6,215 nucleotides of DNA from Rubripirellula sp. (GCA_029287555.1 JARFQX010000902.1:1-6215), one strand, 5' to 3'. Positions 1 to 6,215 are shown, counted from the stretch's first letter. Notes: generated by a model from the letters alone, not told the origin. Numbers and translations: made by a program.

Positions 1-86
1 GCACGGCGCTGATCTAAACTGGAGCGGTTCATTTCTGGGAGCGTTCACCTGACTCCTCAAAGAGGTGGCACGGGCAGATGGCGGGA

Positions 87-107
87 TTGGCGATTGCCGA
101 TCGCCAA
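87..107 (+). repeat. Perfect 8-bp hairpin in the leader of the PIN-TRAM gene
   Basis: TTGGCGAT (87-94) and ATCGCCAA (100-107) are perfect reverse complements around a 5-base loop (TGCCG). No T-run follows, so it is not a classical terminator. It lies 54 bases before the preferred ATG at 162 and just inside the alternative ATG at 78. It may be a 5'-leader structure or chance; its function is unknown. Confidence 0.5.
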
Positions 108-161
108 AGACTCCCGAACGTTTCCCCCACTTATTGTCCCAAGTATCCGCGCGAGCTCCGC

Positions 162-1166
162 ATGGCTCTCATCATCCTGCGCTGCGTCTTCCTGCTCTGT
201 GCCGGTGGCGTTTCCGCGATCATCAACGCCTCGCTTTCGGACACGTCCACCACCGTCCCCTGGCTGGTGTTTGCCGGGATCATGTCGTTGGCCGTCGCGG
301 TCGTCGTCGCTGACATCTACGCGCCCAAGAAGCGAATCGACACGATTTCCGCCCTTTACTTCGGCATTCTGATCGGCGTGCTGCTGACCTACGTCCTTTC
401 AATTGCCCTGGCACCGCTATTGGCCCAATCCTTCAATGCGCCGGTGATCCAGCTCCTGATCGCGCTGATTTTGTGTTACATCTGCACCAGCGTGCTGCTG
501 CAAACCAAGGACGACTTTCGCTTCTTGATTCCCTATGTGGAATTCGTGCGAGAGGTCAAGGGATTCAAGCCGCTGGTACTCGACACCAGTGTTGTCATCG
601 ACGGCCGAATTGCCGACCTCGTCTCGACCGGTGTCTTTGACAATCAATTGGTGATGCCCCGCTTCGCGCTGACCGAGTTGCAAGCCATCGCAGACAGCAG
701 CGACAAACTGCGTCGGACGCGCGGTCGACGCGGTCTTGATATCCTCAACCGGATGCGGGCCGACGAGGACGTCGACCTGATGATCTTTGACCGGGACTTG
801 CCAGAACTTGCCGGGCAAACCGTCGATCTAAAGCTGGTGCTGCTCGCCAAGCACCTCGAGGGCAAGATCGTCACCGGCGACTACAACCTGAACACGCTCG
901 CCAAACTGCACAACGTCCCGGTGATCAACTTGAATGAGATCAGCAACTCGCTGCGCCCCGTCTTTTTGCCGGACGAGACCTTCCGCATCAAAGTCATCAA
1001 GGCGGGTGAGGGAGCAGAGCAGGGCGTCGGTTATCTCGACGACGGGACGATGGTGGTGATCGAGGGAGCCCGGAACCGAATCGGCCAAGAGCTGGACGTG
1101 CGTGTTACCAGCACGCTGCAGACCAATGCGGGCCGGATGATCTTCGCCAAATTCGAGCCGCGTTGA
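162..1166 (+). CDS. Membrane-anchored PIN-TRAM domain protein (YacL-like putative RNase)
   Basis: Predicted integral membrane protein with a cytoplasmic nuclease-type domain. From the ATG at 162 it has 334 residues. Four hydrophobic segments lie at about residues 4-23, 33-51, 62-85 and 94-113. A PIN domain follows (about 137-262), with the acidic residues expected of a metal-dependent RNase: D141 (LDTSVVIDGR), E172 (LTELQ), D222 (VDLKL) and D240 (TGDYNLN). A TRAM-like RNA-binding domain follows at about 274-333. This order matches Bacillus YacL, whose function is poorly known; RNase activity is inferred from the fold. An in-frame ATG at 78 has a good Shine-Dalgarno match (GAGGTG, 62-67) and would add 28 residues. 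I prefer 162 because YacL-type proteins begin directly with the first membrane helix and the extra stretch contains a hairpin (87-107), but 78 remains possible. The family call is strong; the start is uncertain. Confidence 0.9.
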   Translation: MALIILRCVFLLCAGGVSAIINASLSDTSTTVPWLVFAGIMSLAVAVVVADIYAPKKRIDTISALYFGILIGVLLTYVLSIALAPLLAQSFNAPVIQLLIALILCYICTSVLLQTKDDFRFLIPYVEFVREVKGFKPLVLDTSVVIDGRIADLVSTGVFDNQLVMPRFALTELQAIADSSDKLRRTRGRRGLDILNRMRADEDVDLMIFDRDLPELAGQTVDLKLVLLAKHLEGKIVTGDYNLNTLAKLHNVPVINLNEISNSLRPVFLPDETFRIKVIKAGEGAEQGVGYLDDGTMVVIEGARNRIGQELDVRVTSTLQTNAGRMIFAKFEPR

Positions 1167-1401
1167 TCCCGTTCGCCCCGATCCGTCGAGAAGGCGGACG
1201 CCGACACCTTCTTCGCGAGTCCTTTGCGGCCAACGCCCCGGTCTTCCCCACTGACCGCAGGCAATTAAAAAATTGGTTCCTTGCCGCGGCTGTCCATACG
1301 AAACGGGACCAACCAAAATGGGTCATTCCATTCGAATGCTCAAAAGCTGAGTTCCATCCGCGGCCGTCCTTCCCCTCTATCCAAGTCCGGAGTCCTGAAT
1401 C
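1167..1401. other. Intergenic region between PIN-TRAM and DUF1080 genes
   Basis: Non-coding as far as I can see. It holds the stem at 1188-1213, an A+T island with a small inverted repeat (CAATT-AAAA-AATTG, 1262-1275) and a 10-base perfect palindrome CATTCGAATG (1329-1338). A promoter for the DUF1080 gene probably lies here, but no convincing -35/-10 pair is visible. A TTG-started reading frame across 1163-1405 resembles no known protein. Confidence 0.5.
1188..1213 (+). terminator. Possible terminator-like stem after the PIN-TRAM gene
   Basis: The stem starts 21 bases past the stop codon. GAGAAGG (1188-1194) pairs with CCTTCTT (1207-1213), with one G-T wobble at the base. Inside it CGG (1195-1197) pairs with CCG (1201-1203) around a 3-base loop, leaving a 3-base bulge at 1204-1206. 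No T-tract follows, so if it ends transcription it is not a canonical intrinsic terminator. The position supports a 3'-end role; the sequence alone does not prove it. Confidence 0.35.
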
Positions 1402-2079
1402 ATGACGTTGCGAATCTTGTCGGTGTTTTTTCTCGGTATTCTGACGACGACCGCCGCGCATTCAGCCGACTGGGTCAATCTGATCTCCGGCGATTCCCTC
1501 GACGGCTGGACCAAGGTGGGCGGCGGTGCCACGTACGACGTCCAAGACGGGGCGATCACTGGCACCACCGGTCCAGGCAAGAACACCTTCCTGACGCGCG
1601 GGCCCTACGCCGATTTCGAGTTGGAGTTTGAGGTTCGATGCGACCCGGAGCTCAATTCAGGGGTGCAGATCCGCAGCCACGTCTACAAAGAGCCGACACC
1701 GCAAGAATCCAATCCGAAGCGACTTCGCGAGGAAGGCGAAGTTTACGGCTACCAGTGCGAAATCAGATCCCAGGCGAACGGTGAGAACGGTTGTGCTGGA
1801 AACTTCTGGGACGAAGGCCGACGCACACTATGGCTCGACCCAACGGTCAACGCCGAGGAAAAGCAAATGGCTTACAAACCGGGTGAGTGGAACCAGTTCC
1901 GGGTGATCGCGCGAGGCAACCGAATCCAGAGCTTTGTCAACGGAGTGCCGGTTGCCGACTTCACCGACGACCGCGACGCGTCCGGCTTTATCGGTCTGCA
2001 GGTTCACTCGATCAAGAAGGGAACCGGCCCCTACAGCGTCTCGTGGCGAAACATCCGCATCCGTGAGCTAAACGATTGA
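1402..2079 (+). CDS. Secreted DUF1080 / 3-keto-disaccharide hydrolase-type protein
   Basis: A 225-residue exported protein. The N-terminus (residues 1-22) is a Sec signal peptide: Arg4, a hydrophobic core to about residue 17, and a likely cut near AHSA (19-22). It has no lipobox Cys. The rest is one DUF1080 domain (now called 3-keto-disaccharide hydrolase, concanavalin-A-like fold). Family marks are the opening NLISGDSLDGW (26-36), NSGVQIRS (85-92), the GYQCEIRS strand (116-123), GEWNQFRVIARGNRI (161-175), FVNGVPVADF (178-187), GFIGLQVH (195-202) and the closing WRNIRIREL (215-223). Characterised relatives cleave 3-keto-glycosides, and planctomycetes carry many uncharacterised paralogs, so the substrate is unknown. 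The location is probably periplasmic or extracellular. Three cysteines (80, 119, 131) remain after cleavage. GGAG at 1389-1392, nine bases before the ATG, supports the start. It converges with glnE, stop codons 11 bases apart. Confidence 0.93.
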   Translation: MTLRILSVFFLGILTTTAAHSADWVNLISGDSLDGWTKVGGGATYDVQDGAITGTTGPGKNTFLTRGPYADFELEFEVRCDPELNSGVQIRSHVYKEPTPQESNPKRLREEGEVYGYQCEIRSQANGENGCAGNFWDEGRRTLWLDPTVNAEEKQMAYKPGEWNQFRVIARGNRIQSFVNGVPVADFTDDRDASGFIGLQVHSIKKGTGPYSVSWRNIRIRELND

Positions 2080-2090
2080 TGCCCCGAGGG

Positions 2091-5000
2091 CTATTCCGCG
2101 ATGAGCTTCTCAAAGACGTCGTCAAAGATCGCGCGGTTTCGGTGACGGGTTTGCTGGCACTGGGCCTGGATCATGGCCGGGTCGGCCTCGTTCATCAGGA
2201 AAGCGAGATTCTTCATGGAGTGATCGTCGTCGGGCAACTCGTGCCGGGCCAGGGTATTCATTAATCTCAAGTTTGCCTCAACTCGCCGAAGTGTTCGGTA
2301 GCCGCTAATCAACTCCAAGGCTTGCTCCTCCGAGAGGTGTCCCGCTTTGGCCAAGGCCTCGAGCGATGCGGTGGTACCGGCCTGGATAATCTTGGGCGTT
2401 TGGTTCGCGTGACGCAGCGTCAGCGCCTGGGCAACGAATTCAACGTCGACCGTTCCTCCTTCTCCCCGCTTCAGATTCTCCACGCGCGCGGTCCGCTGCA
2501 TCCGCATCCGCATCTCGCGCAAGTCGCTTGCCATCGAGGGATTCCAGTGGGTCCCAACCAGTACGTTGGCGACTGCCGCATCCACCTTTCGACGCAAGGC
2601 GTGCGGGCCGGACACCGCGCGAGCCTTGCACAAGGCAAACAGCTGCCAAAGGGGGGCGGTTCCCTGGTGGAAGCGATCGAGAAACTCCTGGATGGTCATC
2701 GCCCAGACACCTTCCTCACCGGTATCACGCAAGCGTGAATCGAGTTCGTACAACCGCCCGCTCGGGCCCGGTTGATTGATTCGCTCAATCACGCTTTGCG
2801 TCAACTGATTGAAGAACTGTTGATTGGTCAAGGTTGCCCGGTGTCCCCCGACCCGGCGGCGAGTTTCCCCGTCGGCCGAGTAGAGGAAAATTGCGTCGAG
2901 GTCGCTGTGATAGTTTGGCTCGCGACCACCAAACTTACCCAAGGCGAGGGTCACCAAATCAGCCGGTTCGCCCCGGTCATCGACCGGATCACCATACTGA
3001 CTGGCAAGTCGCTGCTGCTCGTGCTCGATCATTCGCCTGAGACAGGCTTCCGCCGTGTCACCAATCGCCTGATGCGTCGCCTCGAGTGATTCCTTACCGA
3101 GCATTTCGCGCACGCCGATCATCAGGTGAGCGCTATTCTTGAAGCCATGCAGCACCAACTCGATATCCGACGCGGCACGGCAAACTTCGATCGAGTGCGC
3201 CTCGAGGCGTTGCGACGAGGGCAACCGGTTGGTCAAGAGCGAGTCGATTAACTCGTCGATCATCCCGGGATTGTTGGTCAGGATCCCGCTCAGGTAGGGC
3301 GTTGCCGCGCAGAGCCGGACCATCAACTCCATCGTTGGCTGACTACTGGCCATCAACTCCCACAATGTCGCTTTGGCACCCAGAGAATCGGTAACACGCA
3401 CGAAGGACGAGAGGGTTGCGTCGGGGTCTGGGGTCCGAGCGACTTGCTGGAGCAGCGAGGGTGCGATCGATGTGAAGAAGTGTCGGCATCGGTGCGGCGA
3501 GAGAAACGAAACATTCTCGGTACTCAGCGCGACCAAGTCTTCCATGGCCCGTTCTGGGTCAGTCAATCGGTGCCCAGCCATCGTCACCTTCACCAATTCC
3601 GGATCAGGATCAGGATCGAGCAATAACTCGGTTTCGACAGCCACCTCGGCCCCATCGCCGGGAGCGTCGAGCATCAGGTGATTGATCACTTTGCAGTTTT
3701 TGGCAAACGTCTCACTGAGCAACTGTTCGAATCGATCGAGATCGCCCTGGGAACCGTCGTCCGTTCGGACGCCCAGATGCCAGGCCAGTCGCCTGCGTGA
3801 GGCGGGATCCTTCGGAAGCGAACTGCCCTTGCGATCGAACATAATCGACAACTGGTTTTGAAGCCGGCACAACCGGGCGTAATTCTCAGAGAGCAGCGTC
3901 GATTCGGGGTTGGTCAGGCAACCGGCGCTCTCGAGCGCGAGAATCGCCTCATAGGTATTGCGACATCGAACCGAGGGAAGATCCCCCCCGTGCAGCAGTT
4001 GCAAGAAGCGGATCGTCAGCTCAACGTCGTCGCGGCCACCGGGGGCGCGGTAGACATCTTGCCCCAAGACGGGTTCCTGTTCGGCACGCTTTTCGAGCTT
4101 GTGACGAATCGTGTGGATCTCGGTCAATTCAACGCGGCTGATGAATTGCCGATACACCCACGGTTCCAGCCGCCCGAGCATCGCTTTGGCAAGCGACTCA
4201 CTGCCAGCAACAAACCTGGCTTTGACAAAGTTGAGTCGTTGCCACGTTCGGCCGGCCGTCTCGTAGATCCGGATGGCTTCTCGGAAACTGCAAATGTAGA
4301 TCCCGACTTCCGAGCGGGGTCCCTCCCGCAAATCGATATTCATCCCACTTGCACGCGACTTATCACCTCGCAACAAGCTGACCAGATCACTGACCACCGT
4401 GTTGTAGAAGTCTCGATGCCAGATGTTGTTGTGGTCGATCGAGTCATAGAGGAAGATCAATTGAATCGGTGAAGAGTAGCTGAGCTCCTGACCGCCAAGA
4501 TTGCCCAAACCGATCACGGTCAATTCAGGTGTCGATCCGTCGGGGCGCTGGGGCATCCCGCGACGCTCGGCCAAGCGTTGCATGACGAATTGCAGCGCCG
4601 CATCAATCACGGCGTCGGTCAGGGTCGCCAGCCGCCGGCCGACCTTCTCGGGGCTGAGACCTCGAACGAACTCGCTGTACGCGATCCGCATCACTTCGCG
4701 AGAATAGAACTTGCGGATCAACACGGCGGCCCGGCCTTGTTGGTCGACTTCCGCCAATTCTTTGGCAAGCTCATCGCGGAGTTCTTCGAGTGAGACCGGT
4801 TGTCCGTCGCTCGCCCGCATCAAATCAAAGCTATCGGGATCAGCAACCAATCGATTGGCCAGCGACGGGCTATTGGTCAAGACCTGGAGCAACGCGTTCA
4901 GGGCTGCTTCGTCTGCGGCCAGCAGGGCCAGCAAAGCGTTTGGATCGTGACTGGCTTGGATGAACCGACTGAAATTGGAAATCGTCGTATCGGGATCACC

Positions 5001-5180
5001 GCTCTCCTCCAAGTGCGTTTCCAATCGCTTGCTCAAGACGGTCAGTTGGTCGCGATCGAAGCCACGGGTCCAGATGGCCTGCATGGACTTTCGCGCGCGG
5101 TGCGGATCGGCCAGGGAGAGGCGATCGAGCCAAAGGAGATCGTCACCGGAGGGAGGCGGCGGCTGGGAAGTAGCTTCCAT
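2091..5180 (-). CDS. glnE: Glutamine synthetase adenylyltransferase GlnE, with degenerate N-terminal (deadenylylase) active site
   Basis: GlnE transfers AMP from ATP to a tyrosine of glutamine synthetase to inactivate it, and in the E. coli form also removes it. From the ATG at 5180 the protein has 1029 residues, slightly longer than the E. coli enzyme (about 950). It has the usual two nucleotidyltransferase domains joined by a helical middle. The C-terminal (adenylylating) copy looks intact: GKFGGRE, then HSDLDAIF with D760 and D762, YELDSRLR with D814, and GEGGTVDVEF (906-915). The N-terminal (deadenylylating) copy keeps GLGNLGGQEL (224-233), but the next motif reads SSPIQL, so the two catalytic aspartates are P238 and Q240. 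D283 (NIDLRE) remains, while the later motif is GGRDDVEL (381-388). I infer an enzyme that mainly or only adenylylates. A TTG at 5222, with AGGA about 10 bases upstream, would add 14 residues; I chose the ATG. No glutamine synthetase or PII gene lies in the window. Confidence 0.95.
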   Translation of the reverse strand: MEATSQPPPPSGDDLLWLDRLSLADPHRARKSMQAIWTRGFDRDQLTVLSKRLETHLEESGDPDTTISNFSRFIQASHDPNALLALLAADEAALNALLQVLTNSPSLANRLVADPDSFDLMRASDGQPVSLEELRDELAKELAEVDQQGRAAVLIRKFYSREVMRIAYSEFVRGLSPEKVGRRLATLTDAVIDAALQFVMQRLAERRGMPQRPDGSTPELTVIGLGNLGGQELSYSSPIQLIFLYDSIDHNNIWHRDFYNTVVSDLVSLLRGDKSRASGMNIDLREGPRSEVGIYICSFREAIRIYETAGRTWQRLNFVKARFVAGSESLAKAMLGRLEPWVYRQFISRVELTEIHTIRHKLEKRAEQEPVLGQDVYRAPGGRDDVELTIRFLQLLHGGDLPSVRCRNTYEAILALESAGCLTNPESTLLSENYARLCRLQNQLSIMFDRKGSSLPKDPASRRRLAWHLGVRTDDGSQGDLDRFEQLLSETFAKNCKVINHLMLDAPGDGAEVAVETELLLDPDPDPELVKVTMAGHRLTDPERAMEDLVALSTENVSFLSPHRCRHFFTSIAPSLLQQVARTPDPDATLSSFVRVTDSLGAKATLWELMASSQPTMELMVRLCAATPYLSGILTNNPGMIDELIDSLLTNRLPSSQRLEAHSIEVCRAASDIELVLHGFKNSAHLMIGVREMLGKESLEATHQAIGDTAEACLRRMIEHEQQRLASQYGDPVDDRGEPADLVTLALGKFGGREPNYHSDLDAIFLYSADGETRRRVGGHRATLTNQQFFNQLTQSVIERINQPGPSGRLYELDSRLRDTGEEGVWAMTIQEFLDRFHQGTAPLWQLFALCKARAVSGPHALRRKVDAAVANVLVGTHWNPSMASDLREMRMRMQRTARVENLKRGEGGTVDVEFVAQALTLRHANQTPKIIQAGTTASLEALAKAGHLSEEQALELISGYRTLRRVEANLRLMNTLARHELPDDDHSMKNLAFLMNEADPAMIQAQCQQTRHRNRAIFDDVFEKLIAE

Positions 5181-5279
5181 GGCGAACTTTTCGGGTGGGT
5201 CTCGAGCGAACAGTGGCGGCAAGGTGGAACCATCCTGCGCGAAGGCGCATCACAACGCAGGACGATCGCACACGGAGAT

Positions 5280-5295
5280 CACCTGGAAAGAGGTG
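5280..5295 (-). repeat. Small hairpin in glnE leader (promoter-distal of a pair)
   Basis: CACCT (5280-5284) and AGGTG (5291-5295) pair perfectly around a 6-base loop (GGAAAG on the + strand). It abuts the larger inverted repeat at 5296-5333 with no spacer. Five pairs alone would be unremarkable; the adjacency is what makes it notable. Confidence 0.4.
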
Positions 5296-5333
5296 GGTAG
5301 CGGATGGTGCGAGGCTTCCTGCTGTCCGCTACC
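5296..5333 (-). repeat. 9-bp inverted repeat / hairpin in glnE leader
   Basis: GGTAGCGGA (5296-5304) and TCCGCTACC (5325-5333) are perfect reverse complements. Within the 20-base loop, GC (5309-5310) and GC (5321-5322) and AGG (5312-5314) and CCT (5318-5320) can pair further. It lies about 115 bases upstream of the glnE ATG. It could be an mRNA leader structure or a palindromic DNA operator. No T-tract flanks it on either strand, so it is not an obvious terminator. Confidence 0.55.
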
Positions 5334-5345
5334 AGAGGGGACTTC

Positions 5346-5351
5346 AGTGTA
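5346..5351 (-). promoter_or_regulatory. Weak candidate -10 element for glnE
   Basis: On the - strand this reads TACACT, four of six matches to TATAAT. It would place the RNA start near 5339, just before the paired hairpins. No TTGACA-like -35 is found 16-18 bases upstream, so this is only a suggestion. Confidence 0.2.
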
Positions 5352-5401
5352 AATCCGACGGGTCCATGCGGGTAGTGTGCCGAGCGTAACCTAACCTTGC
5401 T

Positions 5402-5441
5402 CATTGGGCCGCGTTGACCGCACATCGAGGTGGGCCCAGTG
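5402..5441 (+). repeat. 9-bp stem-loop in the sigma-factor upstream region
   Basis: CATTGGGCC (5402-5410) pairs with GGCCCAGTG (5433-5441): eight Watson-Crick pairs plus one T-G wobble around a 22-base loop. The wobble becomes a C-A mismatch on the - strand, so as RNA it would fold better in the + (sigma factor) direction. Function unknown. Confidence 0.4.
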
Positions 5442-5636
5442 CGAATCACCAAGACGACGGGTGTGGTTTTTTCGCAACGTCGATCGTGGTGAACGGGCAA
5501 CACGCAGGGGGCGGGTGCTGTCGGATTCAATTCACGCAAACCTCTGGCACGTAAGACTTTCCATGATTTTTGCTCTCCCCGTGCGAAGCCACGGCACCTC
5601 TGCTGCTTGGTCTCTCCCAAACCTAAATGATCGTTA

Positions 5637-5650
5637 CGAAACGGGTTTCG
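5637..5650 (+). promoter_or_regulatory. Palindrome abutting the sigma-factor ribosome binding site
   Basis: CGAAAC (5637-5642) and GTTTCG (5645-5650) are perfect reverse complements with two bases between; as RNA this is a 5-bp stem with a CGGG tetraloop. The last base overlaps the Shine-Dalgarno GAGGAG (5650-5655), six bases before the ATG at 5662. Folding could alter ribosome access, or the site could be a DNA operator. Confidence 0.35.
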
Positions 5651-5661
5651 AGGAGCCATCG

Positions 5662-6215
5662 ATGGGAAAGAAGTTTAGCCGACGCAGCCTGCAAGACGAT
5701 GCCTTCGACGCCGAGGAATCGGTCACGCGTCGGACCCGAGTGATGGGCCAGGAATTCGTCGACGCCCAGGAAGACGAAATCATCCTCGATGACGAGAGCG
5801 TCCAGCGGCGGGACGAATCGGGCAGCGATCCGACCGAAGACCCCGTCCGCATGTACCTGATGCAAATGGGCCAGATCCCACTGCTGACCCGCGAACAAGA
5901 AGTCTCCGCTGCCAAGCAGATCGAACGAACTCGCGATCGCTACCGCCACACCATGTTGGCGACCGACTTTCTGCTGCAGGGCTCGCTGAAACTACTCGAA
6001 CAGGTCCGCGACAAGCAACTGCGTCTTGACCGAACTATCGAAGTCAGCGTCACCAACGCGGCCGAAAAGAAAGCAATCATGAAGCGCATCGTTCCCAACG
6101 TGCGCACGCTTCAACACCTGCTGCAGCTCAATCGTGTCGATTACATGACGGCGATCAACAAGCGGTTGCCGATGCGTCAGCGTCGCGCCGCATGGAAGAA
6201 TCTTGTCATCCGTCG
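5662..6215 (+). CDS. RpoD/SigA-like sigma-70 family factor, N-terminal part (runs off window)
   Basis: A sigma-70 family RNA polymerase subunit that directs promoter recognition; 184 complete codons are visible and the frame is open at the edge. Residues 1-57 are a short, charged, mostly acidic leader in the place of region 1.1. Region 1.2 begins at about residue 59 with EDPVRMYLMQMGQIPLLTREQE (split here as EDPVRMYLMQMG, 59-70, and QIPLLTREQE, 71-80) and AAKQIE (83-88), the clear signature of RpoD-type factors. From about residue 93 comes the helical, variable stretch that separates regions 1.2 and 2 in primary-type sigmas. Regions 2-4 lie outside the window, so a primary factor and a related group 2 paralog cannot be told apart. 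The start is well supported by GAGGAG six bases upstream. The gene is divergent from glnE. Confidence 0.92.
   Translation, partial: MGKKFSRRSLQDDAFDAEESVTRRTRVMGQEFVDAQEDEIILDDESVQRRDESGSDPTEDPVRMYLMQMGQIPLLTREQEVSAAKQIERTRDRYRHTMLATDFLLQGSLKLLEQVRDKQLRLDRTIEVSVTNAAEKKAIMKRIVPNVRTLQHLLQLNRVDYMTAINKRLPMRQRRAAWKNLVIR

Larger units (their letters stand above)
5181..5661. other. Divergent intergenic region between glnE and sigma factor gene
   Basis: About 480 bases lie between the two divergent starts (about 440 if glnE starts at TTG 5222). It must hold the promoters of both genes. I see no RNA gene and no protein-like reading frame. It carries inverted repeats at 5280-5295, 5296-5333, 5402-5441 and 5637-5650, plus a weaker 5-bp one at 5579-5594 (CCGTG...CACGG). 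Such a long leader space fits regulated or structured 5' ends. Confidence 0.6.

Noticed and set aside
828..1316. 162-codon open frame antisense to the PIN-TRAM gene
   Set aside because: It overlaps well-conserved PIN and TRAM motifs on the other strand and its translation resembles no protein family.
1163..1405. TTG-started frame overlapping the PIN-TRAM stop and the DUF1080 start
   Set aside because: Basic, proline-rich translation without domain features; the region looks intergenic and contains hairpin and palindrome elements.
3858..4472. 204-codon open frame antisense to glnE
   Set aside because: It lies wholly inside a strongly supported glnE, reads as a low-complexity shadow of GC-rich codons, and shows no recognisable domain.
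5414..5419. TTGACC as a -35 box for the sigma-factor gene
   Set aside because: No TATAAT-like hexamer is found 16-18 bases downstream.
5447..5472. Intrinsic terminator with six-T run (5467-5472)
   Set aside because: The only stem before it is 4 bp (CACC/GGTG) with a 9-base loop, too weak, and no upstream + strand gene needs terminating there.
5545..5559. Sigma-54-like promoter (TGGCACG) for a nitrogen-linked gene
   Set aside because: The -24 half matches well but the -12 GC is absent at the required spacing (ACTT instead of TTGC), and it points toward the sigma factor, not glnE.
5279..5659. 126-codon - strand frame in the glnE/sigma intergenic region
   Set aside because: No family resemblance, no convincing ribosome site, and it crosses all the inverted repeats expected of a regulatory region.
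1..6215. Mobile element, CRISPR array, toxin-antitoxin or defence system
   Set aside because: No transposase or integrase sequence, no spaced direct repeats and no defence-type domains are seen; the genes are ordinary chromosomal ones.

Overview
The window looks like ordinary chromosome from a planctomycete, most likely of the Pirellulaceae/Rhodopirellula type. The evidence is moderate-to-high GC, a secreted DUF1080 (3-keto-disaccharide hydrolase) protein of the kind these bacteria carry in many copies, a membrane PIN-TRAM protein, and an RpoD-like sigma factor starting with an acidic N-terminus. The taxon is inferred from protein character, not from a search.

Layout, left to right. (1) About 160 bases of leader holding a hairpin, then a four-helix membrane protein with a PIN nuclease domain and a C-terminal TRAM domain (YacL type), + strand. 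(2) A 235-base gap with a terminator-like stem just past that gene and small palindromes before the next. (3) A secreted DUF1080 protein, + strand. (4) Convergent with it and only 11 bases away, a long glnE gene (glutamine synthetase adenylyltransferase), - strand, filling about half the window. (5) A divergent intergenic region of about 480 bases with several inverted repeats and no convincing gene. (6) The 5' part of an RpoD/SigA-like sigma-70 factor, + strand, cut by the window edge.

No operon logic joins these genes: two point toward each other, two point apart, and they serve RNA processing, carbohydrate breakdown, nitrogen control and transcription. No mobile element, CRISPR array, tRNA or rRNA is seen.

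The observation most worth following is in GlnE. Its C-terminal (adenylylating) nucleotidyltransferase domain keeps the catalytic Asp-x-Asp. The N-terminal domain, which removes AMP in the E. coli enzyme, has Pro and Gln at those two positions and further changes in a later conserved motif. This suggests a one-way enzyme, or one whose deadenylylating half is now only structural or regulatory. The glnE leader also has two abutting hairpins that could be a cis-regulatory element.
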